A stretch of DNA of 64,000 nucleotides from Cymodocea nodosa. Its lineage: Eukaryota; Streptophyta; Magnoliopsida; Alismatales; Cymodoceaceae. Of this stretch, positions 46,625 through 58,700 are shown piece after piece. Below the pieces are notes generated by a model that did no database searches, was not told the origin of the DNA, and was given only the letters and a program-made list of their open reading frames with translations. The position numbers and the translations under genes were made by a program. The stretch covers positions 2,976,001 to 3,040,000 of the forward strand of contig JAZBRI010000004.1 of assembly GCA_036874045.1 (NCBI GenBank), read 5' to 3'. Each line of letters opens with the position of its first letter. The first letter of the stretch is position 1.

Positions 46625-49600
46625 GTGTGTGTGTGTGTTCGAAATTTCTCGATAGTGGGTATGCACTAAAATGTAAATGGAAGACCTCTTGTTGGGTATC
46701 TTGCATGTTCTTGATTTAATTTGTGTAAATTATATGTCCTTGCATGTTCGGATCCCACCAGAACATGTGTGTTTCATGCACCAATTTCCCAAGGGCTTGG
46801 AACAATCAGTCGATAAAACCTATTTCCTGCATCACACATCCCAAATCAACACTAAAACCAATCGACAAGCTATGCGTGAAAAAAAGAAGAAGCTATAATT
46901 TTACTTGGTCATAAACAAAGAGAGCAAGTATTTGGATTTGAAGAGTTGAACTCGGCGATCTGGATTTGAACATGGCGCATGCGTGCGTTGGTACTAGCTA
47001 AGCAGGCTCCAAAGCTTCCAGGCTCTGCTTGTTTCGTTGAAACATGAAGGAAAAGCATTCCCACTTTTCTATTTGTCTCACTAAATGATTCGAAAAGAAA
47101 GGTGGTACAGCAGCTGATAGATTTTCTCGTATCTTTTGATCCAGCTTGGGGTTCCGAGCTGAGTGTCCTCTCCTCTGATTGATGTCTTCATCAGAGTCTC
47201 CTCCTCGCTTCCCACAATTTATGTTCGGTGGGCAGAACACACACGCCAGTCTTTCTACTTCTCCTTCAAGAAGAAGAAGAAGAAGCAGCAGCAGCCGCTA
47301 AAAATTACATGGATTGCAATTTCCAGTTTTAATTGAACAGTCATTCTTTTTCGAGTTTCGGGTTTCCGAACTTGTCTGAAGCTCCCACATCGTTATTCTA
47401 CTCGCATGGTTTTCGTTTTTCAAAGAGTATTATTATATACGTCGGAGTACACGACAATTGGGCGAGTCAAACCCGACCCGGCCAGTATGTTGGTCCACTC
47501 GACCGGGACGAGTTCCCATACCTCGATCCTCCAAAACCCTAAACAAATCCATCGATGTTTCCCTTTTTAGACTTGTTAAATATAAATTATTTAATTTTCT
47601 AATTCTTTCTTATAATATCAAAGCAGATTTTTAAATAAATATAATATTGAAAAAAATAATAATCCAAACATGGATTCAGAGAAGACGTTCGAGGTGAATC
47701 TATATCTATCGAAAACTCCTTAATTTTTTTTTTTACGATGTTAACGCTGCTAACTTTTCTTATAGATATTCTTTTTCTTTTTAAAATTTACCACAATATA
47801 TTTCTGATTGACTTACTTGACGTAAACGTAAATTAATTTTTTTATGATTTTAGTTACCTCTTAATCTTTGTTTAATCAGCATCTCTCTTAATTTCATGAT
47901 ACAATGATCATTGCAATTTTGTATACATTTCTTATTCTTAAATATAGATATTAAAAAACTCTTTTTATAACCAAAATATTCATATAGGTATTGTTAATTA
48001 TATTAAATTATTTGGCCAAACCACTTATTTCTTACATTACCTACACTTCCACACTAACCTGATAAGTTTTTCACATTTTATTTTCTTAACAATTTCTTAC
48101 ACTTCCAAACTACTAATTTTTCTAAAATAATTATTGTTTATGTTAAGAATCTTTCATGATAGTTTCATCGAAAAGCTTATTAAAATACTTAACACTTTCT
48201 TTTATTTCATTTTATTTAACTAAAGCTTCATTATCTTTATCTTTATCAGTACTTACTCAAAATTTTTGATTTCTTTTCTTTAGCATTATCTAATTTATAT
48301 ATTATATTTTTTCATCATTTTATATTAAATTTATCATATAATTCAGTATACACTTAATTTTTATCTTAACTAACCATTTTCCTGAGATTCCATCTTATTA
48401 GCTGATATTTCTCTTGAAACTGCTTATTTAACTCCAGCTTTTTATTTAGACAATGATGATTTAAACCTATCGATGACATTTCTGATTCAAAACCGTGGGA
48501 AGAGGCAGATGATGATGTAAGATCTCCGTGCTCTCCTCTCCTGCCCATCACTTCAATTGTTATTGTTGCTAGCGATCGACTGTTACCAGTCGTCACAGAT
48601 TTGAGTGAGATGATGGGATGTCAGATTAGGTATAATTTGGGAAATCTAGCGTTGGATGATGGTGGGTATTGCTCCCAATCTACTGAAAAGTTCGTGAAAT
48701 GAGCTGTGATGTGATGGAGAGATGGAAGAAGATAGAATCCCAACCTGTTATGTCGAGAAGATACGAAGCTTCAAAGTCTGGATTCGCATGACATTTGACT
48801 GAAATATTCATTCCTGTTCACAATCACAGAGAGAGGGAGAATAGAATGAGAATGAGGATGAGGATGAATGAACACACAAAATGTGATTTGAAGCTACTGT
48901 AAGAATATCAGACAAAAAAACTTACAACCAGCCACAGAAATAAACAGATAAGGTACTCAAACACAAGCCTTGATCCAAGCAGCTGGAACAGAAGCAACCT
49001 CACCTCAATCTGCAGATTGGAGTTCAAGCGTCGTCTCCTCTACCTTCCAACCAGAAGTATAATGCTTGGTTTAAAGGTTACCCACTGCGTTAGATCGTGG
49101 ATTTGCTCCTTCCATACTGAAGAAATCTGAAAACTCAAGCGGAAATGAGGTAATATCGAAAAAGGTAAAGGGAAGAAGACTGAGGGGTTTTAACACCCAT
49201 GAAGAGAAGGAGAAGAGAAACAAAAATAAGTATTATTAGAACGGAACCTTTCTTTTTATTCTATTTTTTTTTAAAAAAAAAAACTATAAAATAGTATTCA
49301 AAATATTCCTAATTCTTCTCAAAATTTGTTATGAAAATAACATTTAAAAGATAAGTTTCTTGAATTTATGACTATGCAGAATACAAAATAGTTAAAATCG
49401 ACTGTAAACGAAGCCTTAGTTTATTTACTCCAGATATCCACAATTTTAGTATTATACTAATGAAAAATAACTAATTGCAAAACACAATTAGTCAAAAATA
49501 ACAATACTTGTTGTCTCCTCTGAGATTCAAATATTAAACAACGCAAAGATACTAATCATTACAGAAAAAAAACTATACTAACGGAAAAACATGCATGGCG

Positions 49601-49691
49601 GCTGGGCCTGCGGTAAAGTCTTCCAGCAATGAAAGAGTACGAGGCAAACAAAATTCGAGGGAATACAGCAGCAGAGGCGAGAAGTCCATGG
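46586..49691. other. Region between the convergent ERF and cyclophilin genes
   Basis: Contains the ERF 3' UTR with CT and GT microsatellites (46592-46640), a LINE relic (47.77-48.34 kb), and otherwise AT-rich DNA. A minus-strand frame at 46998-47240 and another at 48366-48596 have mixed composition but no recognised family or splice context. The last few hundred bases are the 3' flank of the minus-strand cyclophilin gene. Confidence 0.5.
47770..48335 (-). mobile_element. RTE-clade LINE relic, central part (copy B)
   Basis: On the minus strand, interrupted frames read 'KLDNAKEKKSKILSKY', 'NEIKESVKYFNKLFDE', 'FKNKKCIQNCNDH' and 'MLIKQRLRG', which follow the order found between endonuclease and reverse transcriptase of plant RTE LINEs (RxAKARERKTRDL, EIKERWRSYFxKLFNE, YKNKGDIQNCTNYRGI, RVIEQRLR). 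Both ends are missing and there are many stops and frameshifts. It represents a more 5' section of the protein than the other two LINE pieces in the window. Confidence 0.65.
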
Positions 49692-52600
49692 TCATGGTAA
49701 AGTTGGAGGAAGGGTAGGTTTCGACACTTTCAGCTCTCCACAGTCACTGATATAAACCGTTTTCAAAGGTCTGTTCCACATAGCTCTTGCATTCTGAGCT
49801 CTCTCATCACCGATAAATGCAGCCAGTTCGTTAAATTGCCGTATCTCATCCGATGGTTTATACGTAGGAATCGAAGCAATTGCCGTCACGATATCCAACC
49901 CTGAAAATAAAGCATGTAAAGCAAGGGATCAGGAACCCAATTACATTCATGTGCAGATATACAATTTCAGTGATGTAAAGTGTGAGTGCAAGTTATTAAA
50001 AGGAGAGAGCAAACGCTAAGTGATAAACAAGGTGAGATATATTACCCTTAACAAACTTAGTAATGGCATAATCAAAGCATGGCTACTTTTGTTTGTAAGC
50101 ATCAAAATCAACTTGCTTTTATTATTTCAATAGCTAGTTTTTAGTGCTGGTCAGAATATCCTGATCCTGCAACTTTTACAATGGGAACTAAGCTCATCCC
50201 ACAGATGCTTTGAAATGCAATTTCTTCCATTAGTGTTCAGATTTGCAGGGGTTCTTTTGTTAACAGAGCTACATGAATAAAACATGAAAAAAGGGTAATA
50301 AGCTCGGTAATTCAATTCACTTGGTGAATGCGTACTCCTTTGTTCATAGATTTTTGAGGTTCGTGGGAATTTTACAATAAACGTGTAATCCTTCTTCGTC
50401 CATAATCATTAAAGTGGCACTAGAGATGGGACTTTGATCTTGTGGTGTGACCTGATTCATATTTTGGAAAACAAACCGAACCTTCAGGAACAGGAATGTG
50501 ACAAAAGAATTTCAGATGCAAAATAGAGCTGAATTAGTTCCGAGTCAAAACGAAATGATAATCAAATCCATTCAAGGGTGTTGATAAGCTGCTAGCAATC
50601 CAATGGTAAGATGACACGATGCATCCATCCAAGTGATGGTACTTAGGAATCCAAATGATAAATGACCATTCTCGAATCCATGCACCACGGGTTGACCTCT
50701 GAAGTCCATCTAGAATCCAATGGTGACTATTTGCCATATTAGTATTAGTTGTCGACTAATGTTTCAATCTTGCAATCACTTCTCCAGAAAAAAAAATTGT
50801 CAAAGTTTTGGTAGTAGATCATGACTTGTAAATACACTCTACTCGAAGATATTATTGGAGAAGAAGCTAAGCACCTCAAGTATTTATGGTCAGGATTGAA
50901 GGTGTGAAGTAAAACTGATCGTATAATCATCTTCTGGGTCAGCAAAAGGGGCAAAGATGAGGAGTCTGTTGTTGTCGCAAAGCCCATTGAAGCCACCATT
51001 GGCCTTTTTCCAGTTGATGGAGGGGAAGTAGAAGAAGTTCACAATCTAATCCTTGACCTGGAAGTGTCTAGTTGGTATCAGGAATGATGGAGCAATTTGT
51101 CTTGGGCATACTGTCCTGCCAAGAGTATGAGGAGACATGGTGGTTATCCCTAGTGAGCATGAGGAGGCAGAGGGTGAGGTATTCCTCCTCTATGGACGGT
51201 TGGTCTAGAAACCTGCTCTAGTGCGTGGACCTCTTCACCCACGTCTCTATGCAAGATGTTGTCTCCAAGGTGGTGGCCATGTCTACGGCCATAGGGTAAG
51301 CACACACTTGATGGCAATGGTGACAAGAAAAATCCTTGGCCAATGTGGCAAAGAGAGAGAGAACTTGAAGATGTGAGTTCCTTGATTGTGGGAGGGGGAG
51401 GTGTGGAGTATTCGAGGTTCACATATGGGAGGATAGTGGTAGTAGTAACAGGTAACAGTGGTGGTTCAAGGAGGAAGTGGAGTGATTCCACTCTCCCACT
51501 CTCATCTATATATTTGATAGACAAAGAGAAGTTGTGTTATTTCTCACCTTCCTTTCTCCTACTTTTGCAATGAAATTATTTTCAAATGAAACTGACTTTT
51601 ACAAGCACAAGGATGAGGTCAGTCACTCACTTCATGTTGTTGCTTCAGGCTATTCCAGAATGAGTGGTGTTGTGGGTGTACAAAATGCACCGACCATCGA
51701 AAATTCACAGGCAACAATTGCAATGTGTCCCATTGAGGCTTATCCTACAAGCACATCCTTCACCTTGGGCCAAACATGATATGGTAAGCATGCATTGATT
51801 TACACCTCCCTTGCAATGTCTACTTTGTGGTAGTCCTCTCTCCTCCACTTTGTTGGCTGTCTTTTTTTTTTGGATCCTCCTTAGACACTTAAATAGTCTG
51901 GTGAACACTAAAAGTATCTTTAAAGGTGATAGAAGGTGAGCCTTCATAGACACTCAAACAGTCTGGTATACACTAGGAATATCTATGAAGGTGATGACAT
52001 GTAAGCCTCAATGAACACTCAAACAACCTAGTATATACCAAGAGTATCCAATGAGACAAAAACTTGTAGAAGTTCTTGCTAGGCCTCAATATAATAGATT
52101 ACTCCAAGTACAATACACTTTATCTCACAGAGATTCTCAACTAATCGGGAGTATTCTAAGTGACCTCATCCACCAACTCGATTGAAAATACTGACTGAGG
52201 TAAAACTTGCAACAATGGCACATGAGTTGGGTAGGTGATGCTGGTTGTCTTCAAGTATTATTAGTTGAAAGCAGGTGCATATAAAAAAAATTGAACACAA
52301 AGCAAAACCATTCAATGCATCAAATGCTCTACACATGAATAATTTAACTCACCTATAAGGAAAAAATGATGTAGGCACCTATGACTACTTGGGAATGTAA
52401 AAAAAATTACGTGCAAATTGAGTGTGAATTATACTTTTTATAGAAGTGGATTCTTTTCTATTTGTATTTAGTTTCTTGAGTCTTTTTAGTAACTTTCACA
52501 TGGCAATATCCAATAATGATGAAACCAGCACAGACTTGAGCACCCAAGTGGGAGACACTCAAAATTTGCAAGTTTACGAAGATAGGCAGACTTGCATTGC

Positions 52601-54584
52601 CAATACCCACTAGGTTGCTACTTCAAAAAATATAATGCTGCAACCGCCTTTCTCTCTTTTGGACATGACCACAACCTTTTTGACACCACTTTTTTTTTCC
52701 CTTCTAGACATGACCTCAACCTTTCTACCTATGGTGCATTTGGCAACTTAGATCTAACTTCAGATTCTAAAAACAAATCACTCTCTCTCCAACATTTAAA
52801 TGAAGAAGAAATTTTCTACTTTATATATTCTTTCATATATTTCTCACACACACTTGAGTTAGATTCTTTTTTATATCTGATTCTTAGCATATGGTTTGAA
52901 TGTGAGAATTTACTTCAAAAATGAAGTGGAGCTGAAAAAGTTAGAATTTAAAGCAAAACTTGGATTGCCAAACACACCCCTAATCTTGGTGATATCTATC
53001 ATTTATAATTAGAAATCACCTCCTTTAAACATTTGTTAAAAGTCCAACTGGAACCACTCTTACAAGCCAAGGCTTTCTCAGCCATATTGATGGCAGTTTC
53101 TTCTTATCTCCGGATGGCCTCACTTCTATGGTTCTATTTGAATTCCAAGACATTCATCATAGTTCCTTACTTCCAAAACACTCACATGGATTGCCTCCAT
53201 CATCTTGTTCAAGAAGTTCATTGGCAAGTGGATTGATAGATAAACCAATGCATGCAACATTCGGACTTTCCCTGAGACCACCTTGCAAGCCCATGTCGGA
53301 CTTCATGCGCATAAAATTACTAGTATTTTTTGTCCTATCCTTTACCCGCTTTATAGAAACTTAAGGCCACTCATTGTACAGGTTGAGCTGCTCAGTTGAG
53401 TGTTCCATGGATATCAACATCACTGAAGTACAGAACTCAACATTGATAAAATGGTCTTAAAAATTGTATCAATTCCCATACAAGTTCCACAAAGTTTGCC
53501 AGGGAAACTCCAATTCCTCAATTATCCTGTGCTGGCATTTGTATCCCAGTTACGAGATTGGTCCTAGTTAATCATCTGCTCTGCACCAAAAGTCACCGCT
53601 GGAAATAAAACCATATGCCTGGTCTCACAGAAACGATGTACTTGGTCCAAAATATTCTAAATTGCATCACTATTTCATAATAAGCTAAATATTTTTTCCA
53701 AGCAAACACTTCTTCATAAGGTGATATGAAGCTCTTTTTTAATATTGCCATATTGGTATATGTAAAGCTTGAATCTTCGAATTTGTAAATAGTACGAACG
53801 GAACTACCATGAAGAGTCTAAAAGATGTGGTACCTTCAAGAACCGTCCCAAACACAATATTCTCATTGTCTAGTTGAGGGCAAGGTCCGGGCCCGGTGGT
53901 GACCATAAACTCAACATTCCGATACTCCGGGTCCATCCTGACATCCTCGTAATCATCGTTCTCTGACAGGCACAACGACAGGGTCCCGGGCCTTGTGTGC
54001 CTGAGCTGGAAAGCCCTGGAATCCACGGTCTCCGTGTTCCTCACAAGCTCCGGCGGCACCCTCACCTCCCCCTTATCCCTCCTCCCCTGCCTCCCCGCCG
54101 CGAAGTACTGCCCCTGGAAAATCTTGTGGACAAGGGCCCCACGGTAGGAGGCAGAGGTGCACATGGCCTTGAAGTTGGCGACAGTTAAGGGTACCGTTTT
54201 TCCGTAGAGCCCGAATACAACCCGGCCCAATGGCTCTGGCGCGGGGCAGGCGGCGAGGTCGGAGCCGAGGGGACGGTCGGAGCGGAAGTAGTTGGGACAG
54301 ATGCTGAAGTCCAGGAAGACCCTGTCGGTTATGCCGGTGGCGGAATTCGTGGGGGGAGTGAGAGCGGTGGAGGGTTCGATGGTGGTGTCGGCGGTCGAGG
54401 CATGGGAGGGGGAGAGCGGGAGGACGAGGGAGGTGGAGGTTATGGCGGTAGAGATGAGGGTTCGGCGTTTGAGTGGGTGGTGTGGAGCAAGGGAGGCATG
54501 AGGAAGAGAGGTGTGGCGGAGGCGGTGCCGGGGAACTTGGGGAGGCCCAGAGGCCGCCATGGAGGCCATTTCCGTTCGGAGCAT
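49692..54584 (-). CDS. Cyclophilin-type PPIase-like protein, chloroplast thylakoid lumen (CYP26-2/CYP28 type)
   Basis: Two exons, 54584-53834 and 49900-49692, joined in phase (GAAG|GTACC donor, TTTCAG|GGTTGG acceptor) across a 3.9-kb intron, give 319 residues. The N-terminus is a chloroplast transit region followed by a twin-arginine (40-41), a hydrophobic stretch and an SHA-STA cleavage-like site (near 60-64), as in Tat-dependent lumen proteins. The cyclophilin fold runs from about 89 to 305: VFLDFSICPNYF, LGRVVFGLYG, VPLTVANFKAMC, then NENIVFGTVLEGLDIVTAIASIP. The usual catalytic FHRV is replaced by VHKI (152-155), so isomerase activity may be weak or absent. The C-terminus NRPLKTVYISDCGEL is shared with Arabidopsis lumen cyclophilins of this type. 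A second in-frame ATG at 54569 is an alternative start. Divergent from ALF4. Confidence 0.92.
49901..53833 (-). other. 3.9-kb intron of the cyclophilin gene
   Basis: Single intron of the gene. It contains the 65-bp tandem repeat at 51883-52055 and several mixed-composition open frames (for example around 51150-51524 minus) that show no known domain. No transposon protein is recognised. Some of it is presumably old repeat DNA. Confidence 0.6.
51883..52055 (+). repeat. 65-bp tandem repeat, about 2.7 copies
   Basis: Units start at 51883, 51948 and 52013, exactly 65 bp apart, with forms 'agacacttaaatagtctggt', 'agacactcaaacagtctggt' and 'gaacactcaaacaacctagt'. Each continues through 'acacta..a.tatct.t.aaggtgat'. 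The last copy is partial. Confidence 0.88.
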
Positions 54585-55725
54585 CTTTTGATTGGATGTG
54601 CTCGCGTCGAGGAGATGAGACGAGGAGAATGTAGTTAATGTACCCGTGTTTTCTGATTTTTATTTGCATGCATGTTATCAAAACAATTAATAATTATTTA
54701 TATACATATCATTATAAAGTGACTTTCATGTCCTACACAAAAGGTTTGGTCATGCACCTAAAATAGTCAAAAATAAACATGTCACGATTTAATCATTAGA
54801 ATTTATTAGATTTTTAATTTTTATAGTCAGAACTTAAATTTTGCATGTGCTGTACATATTTAAAAATATAACAAAATTTAAAATTTGTATTTTCATGTAC
54901 ATCTTGGAAAATAATAGAATTTAAATATATATATTTAAATTTATTTATTAACATAATTAACTTTAACTTTAATACTAATAATTAAAAATGATCATTTCCA
55001 TTAATTTCATATTAATGTCGTTAACCTTATGATAAAACTTCAATCATCATAAATTCAAAATAAAAGTACATAAAAACTATAATACAGTACCTTAAAAATG
55101 ATTCATAATATCTATTAATTTCTAATTTTTCTTTCTCTTTTATTTCTTTTTTTTTCTTCTTTCTTCTTCCCCCTCTAACAACAATAGTTAGAGATTTCCA
55201 ATGCAGCAAATGACGTCGATGAAATCTTACAAACGAATATGAGGCGATTGTAAATACGCTAAACTTTAATAATAACTCCATGTGCATGAACATCTTAATA
55301 TTTTGGAATTTATTTTAGTTCAAATCTAAGAGATTTCAGCTATACAAACTCTCTTAATTGTAATGATTGTTTTTTTTTTAAATTATAAATTTTTAATGAC
55401 ATGTAAGTAATATAATTTTTGAATGATATATAAATAATTTTTTATAACATGTAAGTAAATTTCAGATCTTTTACTTGTATATTACTGCAAAACATCATAT
55501 TATTTTTTCGATAAAGGTAAAATATCATATTATTACAAAGATGTTTTGACAAAGCACCAATATTTAAAACCATGTGTTTAGAGGGATTATTTTTCTAAAG
55601 AATTCACATAATAATGGCAGTTTTTAAAAATCTTTTTGATAAGAGCTTATAATCGGAACCTTGATCCGCCCAAACCGTATAAGCTCACCGCCGGCGGCGA
55701 GGAAAAGGATACCGCAATTCCAGTC
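54585..55725. other. Intergenic region between divergent cyclophilin and ALF4 genes
   Basis: About 1.1 kb that must hold both promoters. It is AT-rich with A and T runs. I see no ORF of note and no clear TATA pair, so the promoters are not localised. Confidence 0.5.
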
Positions 55726-58700
55726 ATGTCCGGGAACGAAACCCGTCTCTCCCATGACCAGCCCGAAGCTCCAGTTGCTCGCCTGCGACGGCTCCTCCTC
55801 ATCTGCTCCGAGGTATCAAGTTACACAGCCCATGTCTTCTCCTATCGCCCCTTCCACTTGAAATCCTTCCCCCGTCATCTCTATCTCTCAGGCTTTTGGA
55901 GCAGAAGACTTCAGGAGGTCCGACGAGGCGATCGACGAGCTGGTCGACCTGCTCGACTCCGTTGCCGAGTCCGAGTCGCTGCAAACCAGCGAGGAGGTTC
56001 TTCTAGAGTTCCACCGTTTCGTGTCTTCCACTTCCTCCAAACAGGTCAGTCTCCTCTACTGTTGGCTGATATTTGATCTTGGTCTTCGCGTCGTTTTTGG
56101 TGGGATATTCAGGAAGGGAGTTTTGCAATCATGGTCTTTCTGCTTTTTTATCAGACGGTCGTGGAAGCGATGGGTCTGGCCGTGCCCAGGGTGGTGGTGA
56201 AGTTTGCAAGCGTGTCCGATAAGTGCAGAGAAGTCACTGAGAGTGTGATCGAGTCCCTCATTTCGGTCTGCAGTCCTCGCGACATGCTTCCCGTTCTTTG
56301 CGAGGTGAGGTGACGAGGCGTTGTTTATTGTAGACGTTTGATACTAGTTATTTTAAAAGTTACAATAGTAACTCTAATATGCGATTGCAACAGCAAATAT
56401 TTAATTAATGTGAATCTAGTAGTTGAATGATTGAATAGACGGGAGAGGAGAATAAGTCTGGAATAGACCCATCTCCCTGTCGAAGTGTGAATAACTGCAC
56501 GTAGACCTCAAATACATGAGAAATGTTTTTTTTGTATTCCATAAGAGAGAAAGGGCAAGGGTGGTCGGAGCTGACGATGGGTGGCAGGATTGGTGTGGTG
56601 GTCCCAATGGCTAGGGTTAGGGTTACCCTAGCTCTGGTACCTCGTGGAATGAACAAAAAATTAGTCTCAAATCACAAATGAGAGGTCACACATACATATA
56701 GGGAATGGACAAATGGATGTCCATTTACCTTAAACACATAGAACGCATAAACCACATAATAAACTGTAACTCTAACAGGGATGTTATCAATTCTAGAAAT
56801 GGCTATGGAATGGTGCTGATCCTGAAGCCAACGAAATTCATCTTGTTGGGTTGGAAATAGTTTTCCAACATATCAGCCTTGGAAGATTGGGCATCAAATC
56901 GTGAGATCTTCAACTATACACTTTTATGTAAGCCTCTATCATAGTTAAGATGTTCGAATAGGTGAGCCTAGGCATTTTTTGGACAATGCCCAGGTATGTC
57001 TCACGCCTTGTAGGTCTTAACTAAATTTTGTTGCATCTAATTAGAGATCCAAGAAAGATCCAATATTATGTAAGGTATTTTTTGAAGTGTCGTAACAAAG
57101 ATCTTTTTATCTTAGTATCATTTAGACTTTGTATATCTTATTTTGTTATTGTGTATTGACTTTTATCACAGGTTAATTTATAAGTTGTGACTTCTAAACA
57201 TCATTTTGTTGTTTGCACATTTTTATAAGTTAGTGTACACTATTTATTTATGTATTTTTAATTATTAACATACATAAAAATATATCAATAACTATACATA
57301 TGCATATTTTAAAATAAAAATATATATTAAGTTGGGCGCTCAAGGCTACCACTTAGGCATCTTAATTACCGGGACATCTATGGTTCTGGGAGACCAGGGA
57401 TAGGAGGGGGCTCTCTGGGTTGATATTATCAACAGCAAGCATGGACTTCTCACCTTACTTTTATGTGATTGTAAGTAACTACTGCTTCTTTCTCTTTCAG
57501 TCTGCTAGGTTATTTAATTTAGAAGGAACAACACAGTCTCTGGTCATGATTCTATGGGACTGATGACATCATTAGGACCAGGGAGTTGGGAGGGGATGCT
57601 TGAATTGGAATTTTTGCATTTATTTTCTTTTTCTTTCTGCTATAACCTTCTCGGCCACACCTTTTGTCTATGGATGATAATGAACACTTTTAACAAATCA
57701 AGCATAAACTTAGATAGAAGTCACATGAGTTTTAATGATTTAAGTTGTTAAATAATGAATGCACTTGACATGTATTTTCCTAAATAACCACCTTGTTATT
57801 TGTTTCACAGGCATTATATTCCACTCTAAAAGTGTCTACGATTCTAATTCATTTTGTCATTCTTCTGGATGGATTGTCAAAAGGTAATTTTGTGAAAATT
57901 GTTTCATACTTATGTGACCATTATGACATTAAGTTTGTTGGAACTTATTTTTGTAGCTTTTGATGATTAATGTGATGTGTTTGAATTTAAGATTGTTTGA
58001 ACATAAATATTGAGATTACATCCAAAATAGTTTTTGAAATTTGAAATTTTAAGTTTGAAATCCAAAATAAGAATATAAGAATCTATAATATAGTTTTTGA
58101 TTGTTGAAAATGTTAAAATCTCCAAATAAATGTTGAGATATATTGTGAATGTTTAAATTTAATCTTAGGTTTGGTTTGAATTATTGAATTTGAATTTTTA
58201 AGCTTGAATTATTTTTGTTAGGGTTGTTAATAATATTTATTTATTAGGAATTTTAAATCAAATATATGATTGTTGTGGAAATTAAGTCACAAATTTAAAT
58301 ATGCGATTGTTGTGCAAAATATGGAATTGCTTGACTAGGTAAACTAGCTGTTATGGATACTTTTTGAAGTTGCATTGACGATCAGATGCCCATTTCTAGT
58401 TTTTGCACAATAATTAGTACTTTTCATTTGAACTGTATTGTGCATTCTTTTATGTTTATATAAAGATTTGGTGGAGCTTTTATACTTAATTTTTGATATA
58501 GTATTGTACTTTCACTATACCAAAGGATAAGGTTAAACTTGTACTCAAAGCATGCAAAGATGGTTCTTACCTGAAGGGACAAGATGATAGTGAAGAAAGG
58601 GTAGTTCTCATGTTCCTTTCCTATGGAAAGGAGAAGAATATATTGAAACTTTCATGAGATTTGTGATGCATGAGAATTGGATGTATACAATGGTCGAATA

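Noticed and set aside
54073-54681. 202-codon minus-strand frame overlapping cyclophilin exon 1
   Set aside because: Pro/His/Arg-rich out-of-frame translation of the GC-rich cyclophilin exon, which itself is clearly coding in the other frame.
56608-56625. Telomere-like GGGTTAGGGTTA
   Set aside because: Only about two units; too short to be an interstitial telomeric repeat, and close to a possible LTR-element fragment.
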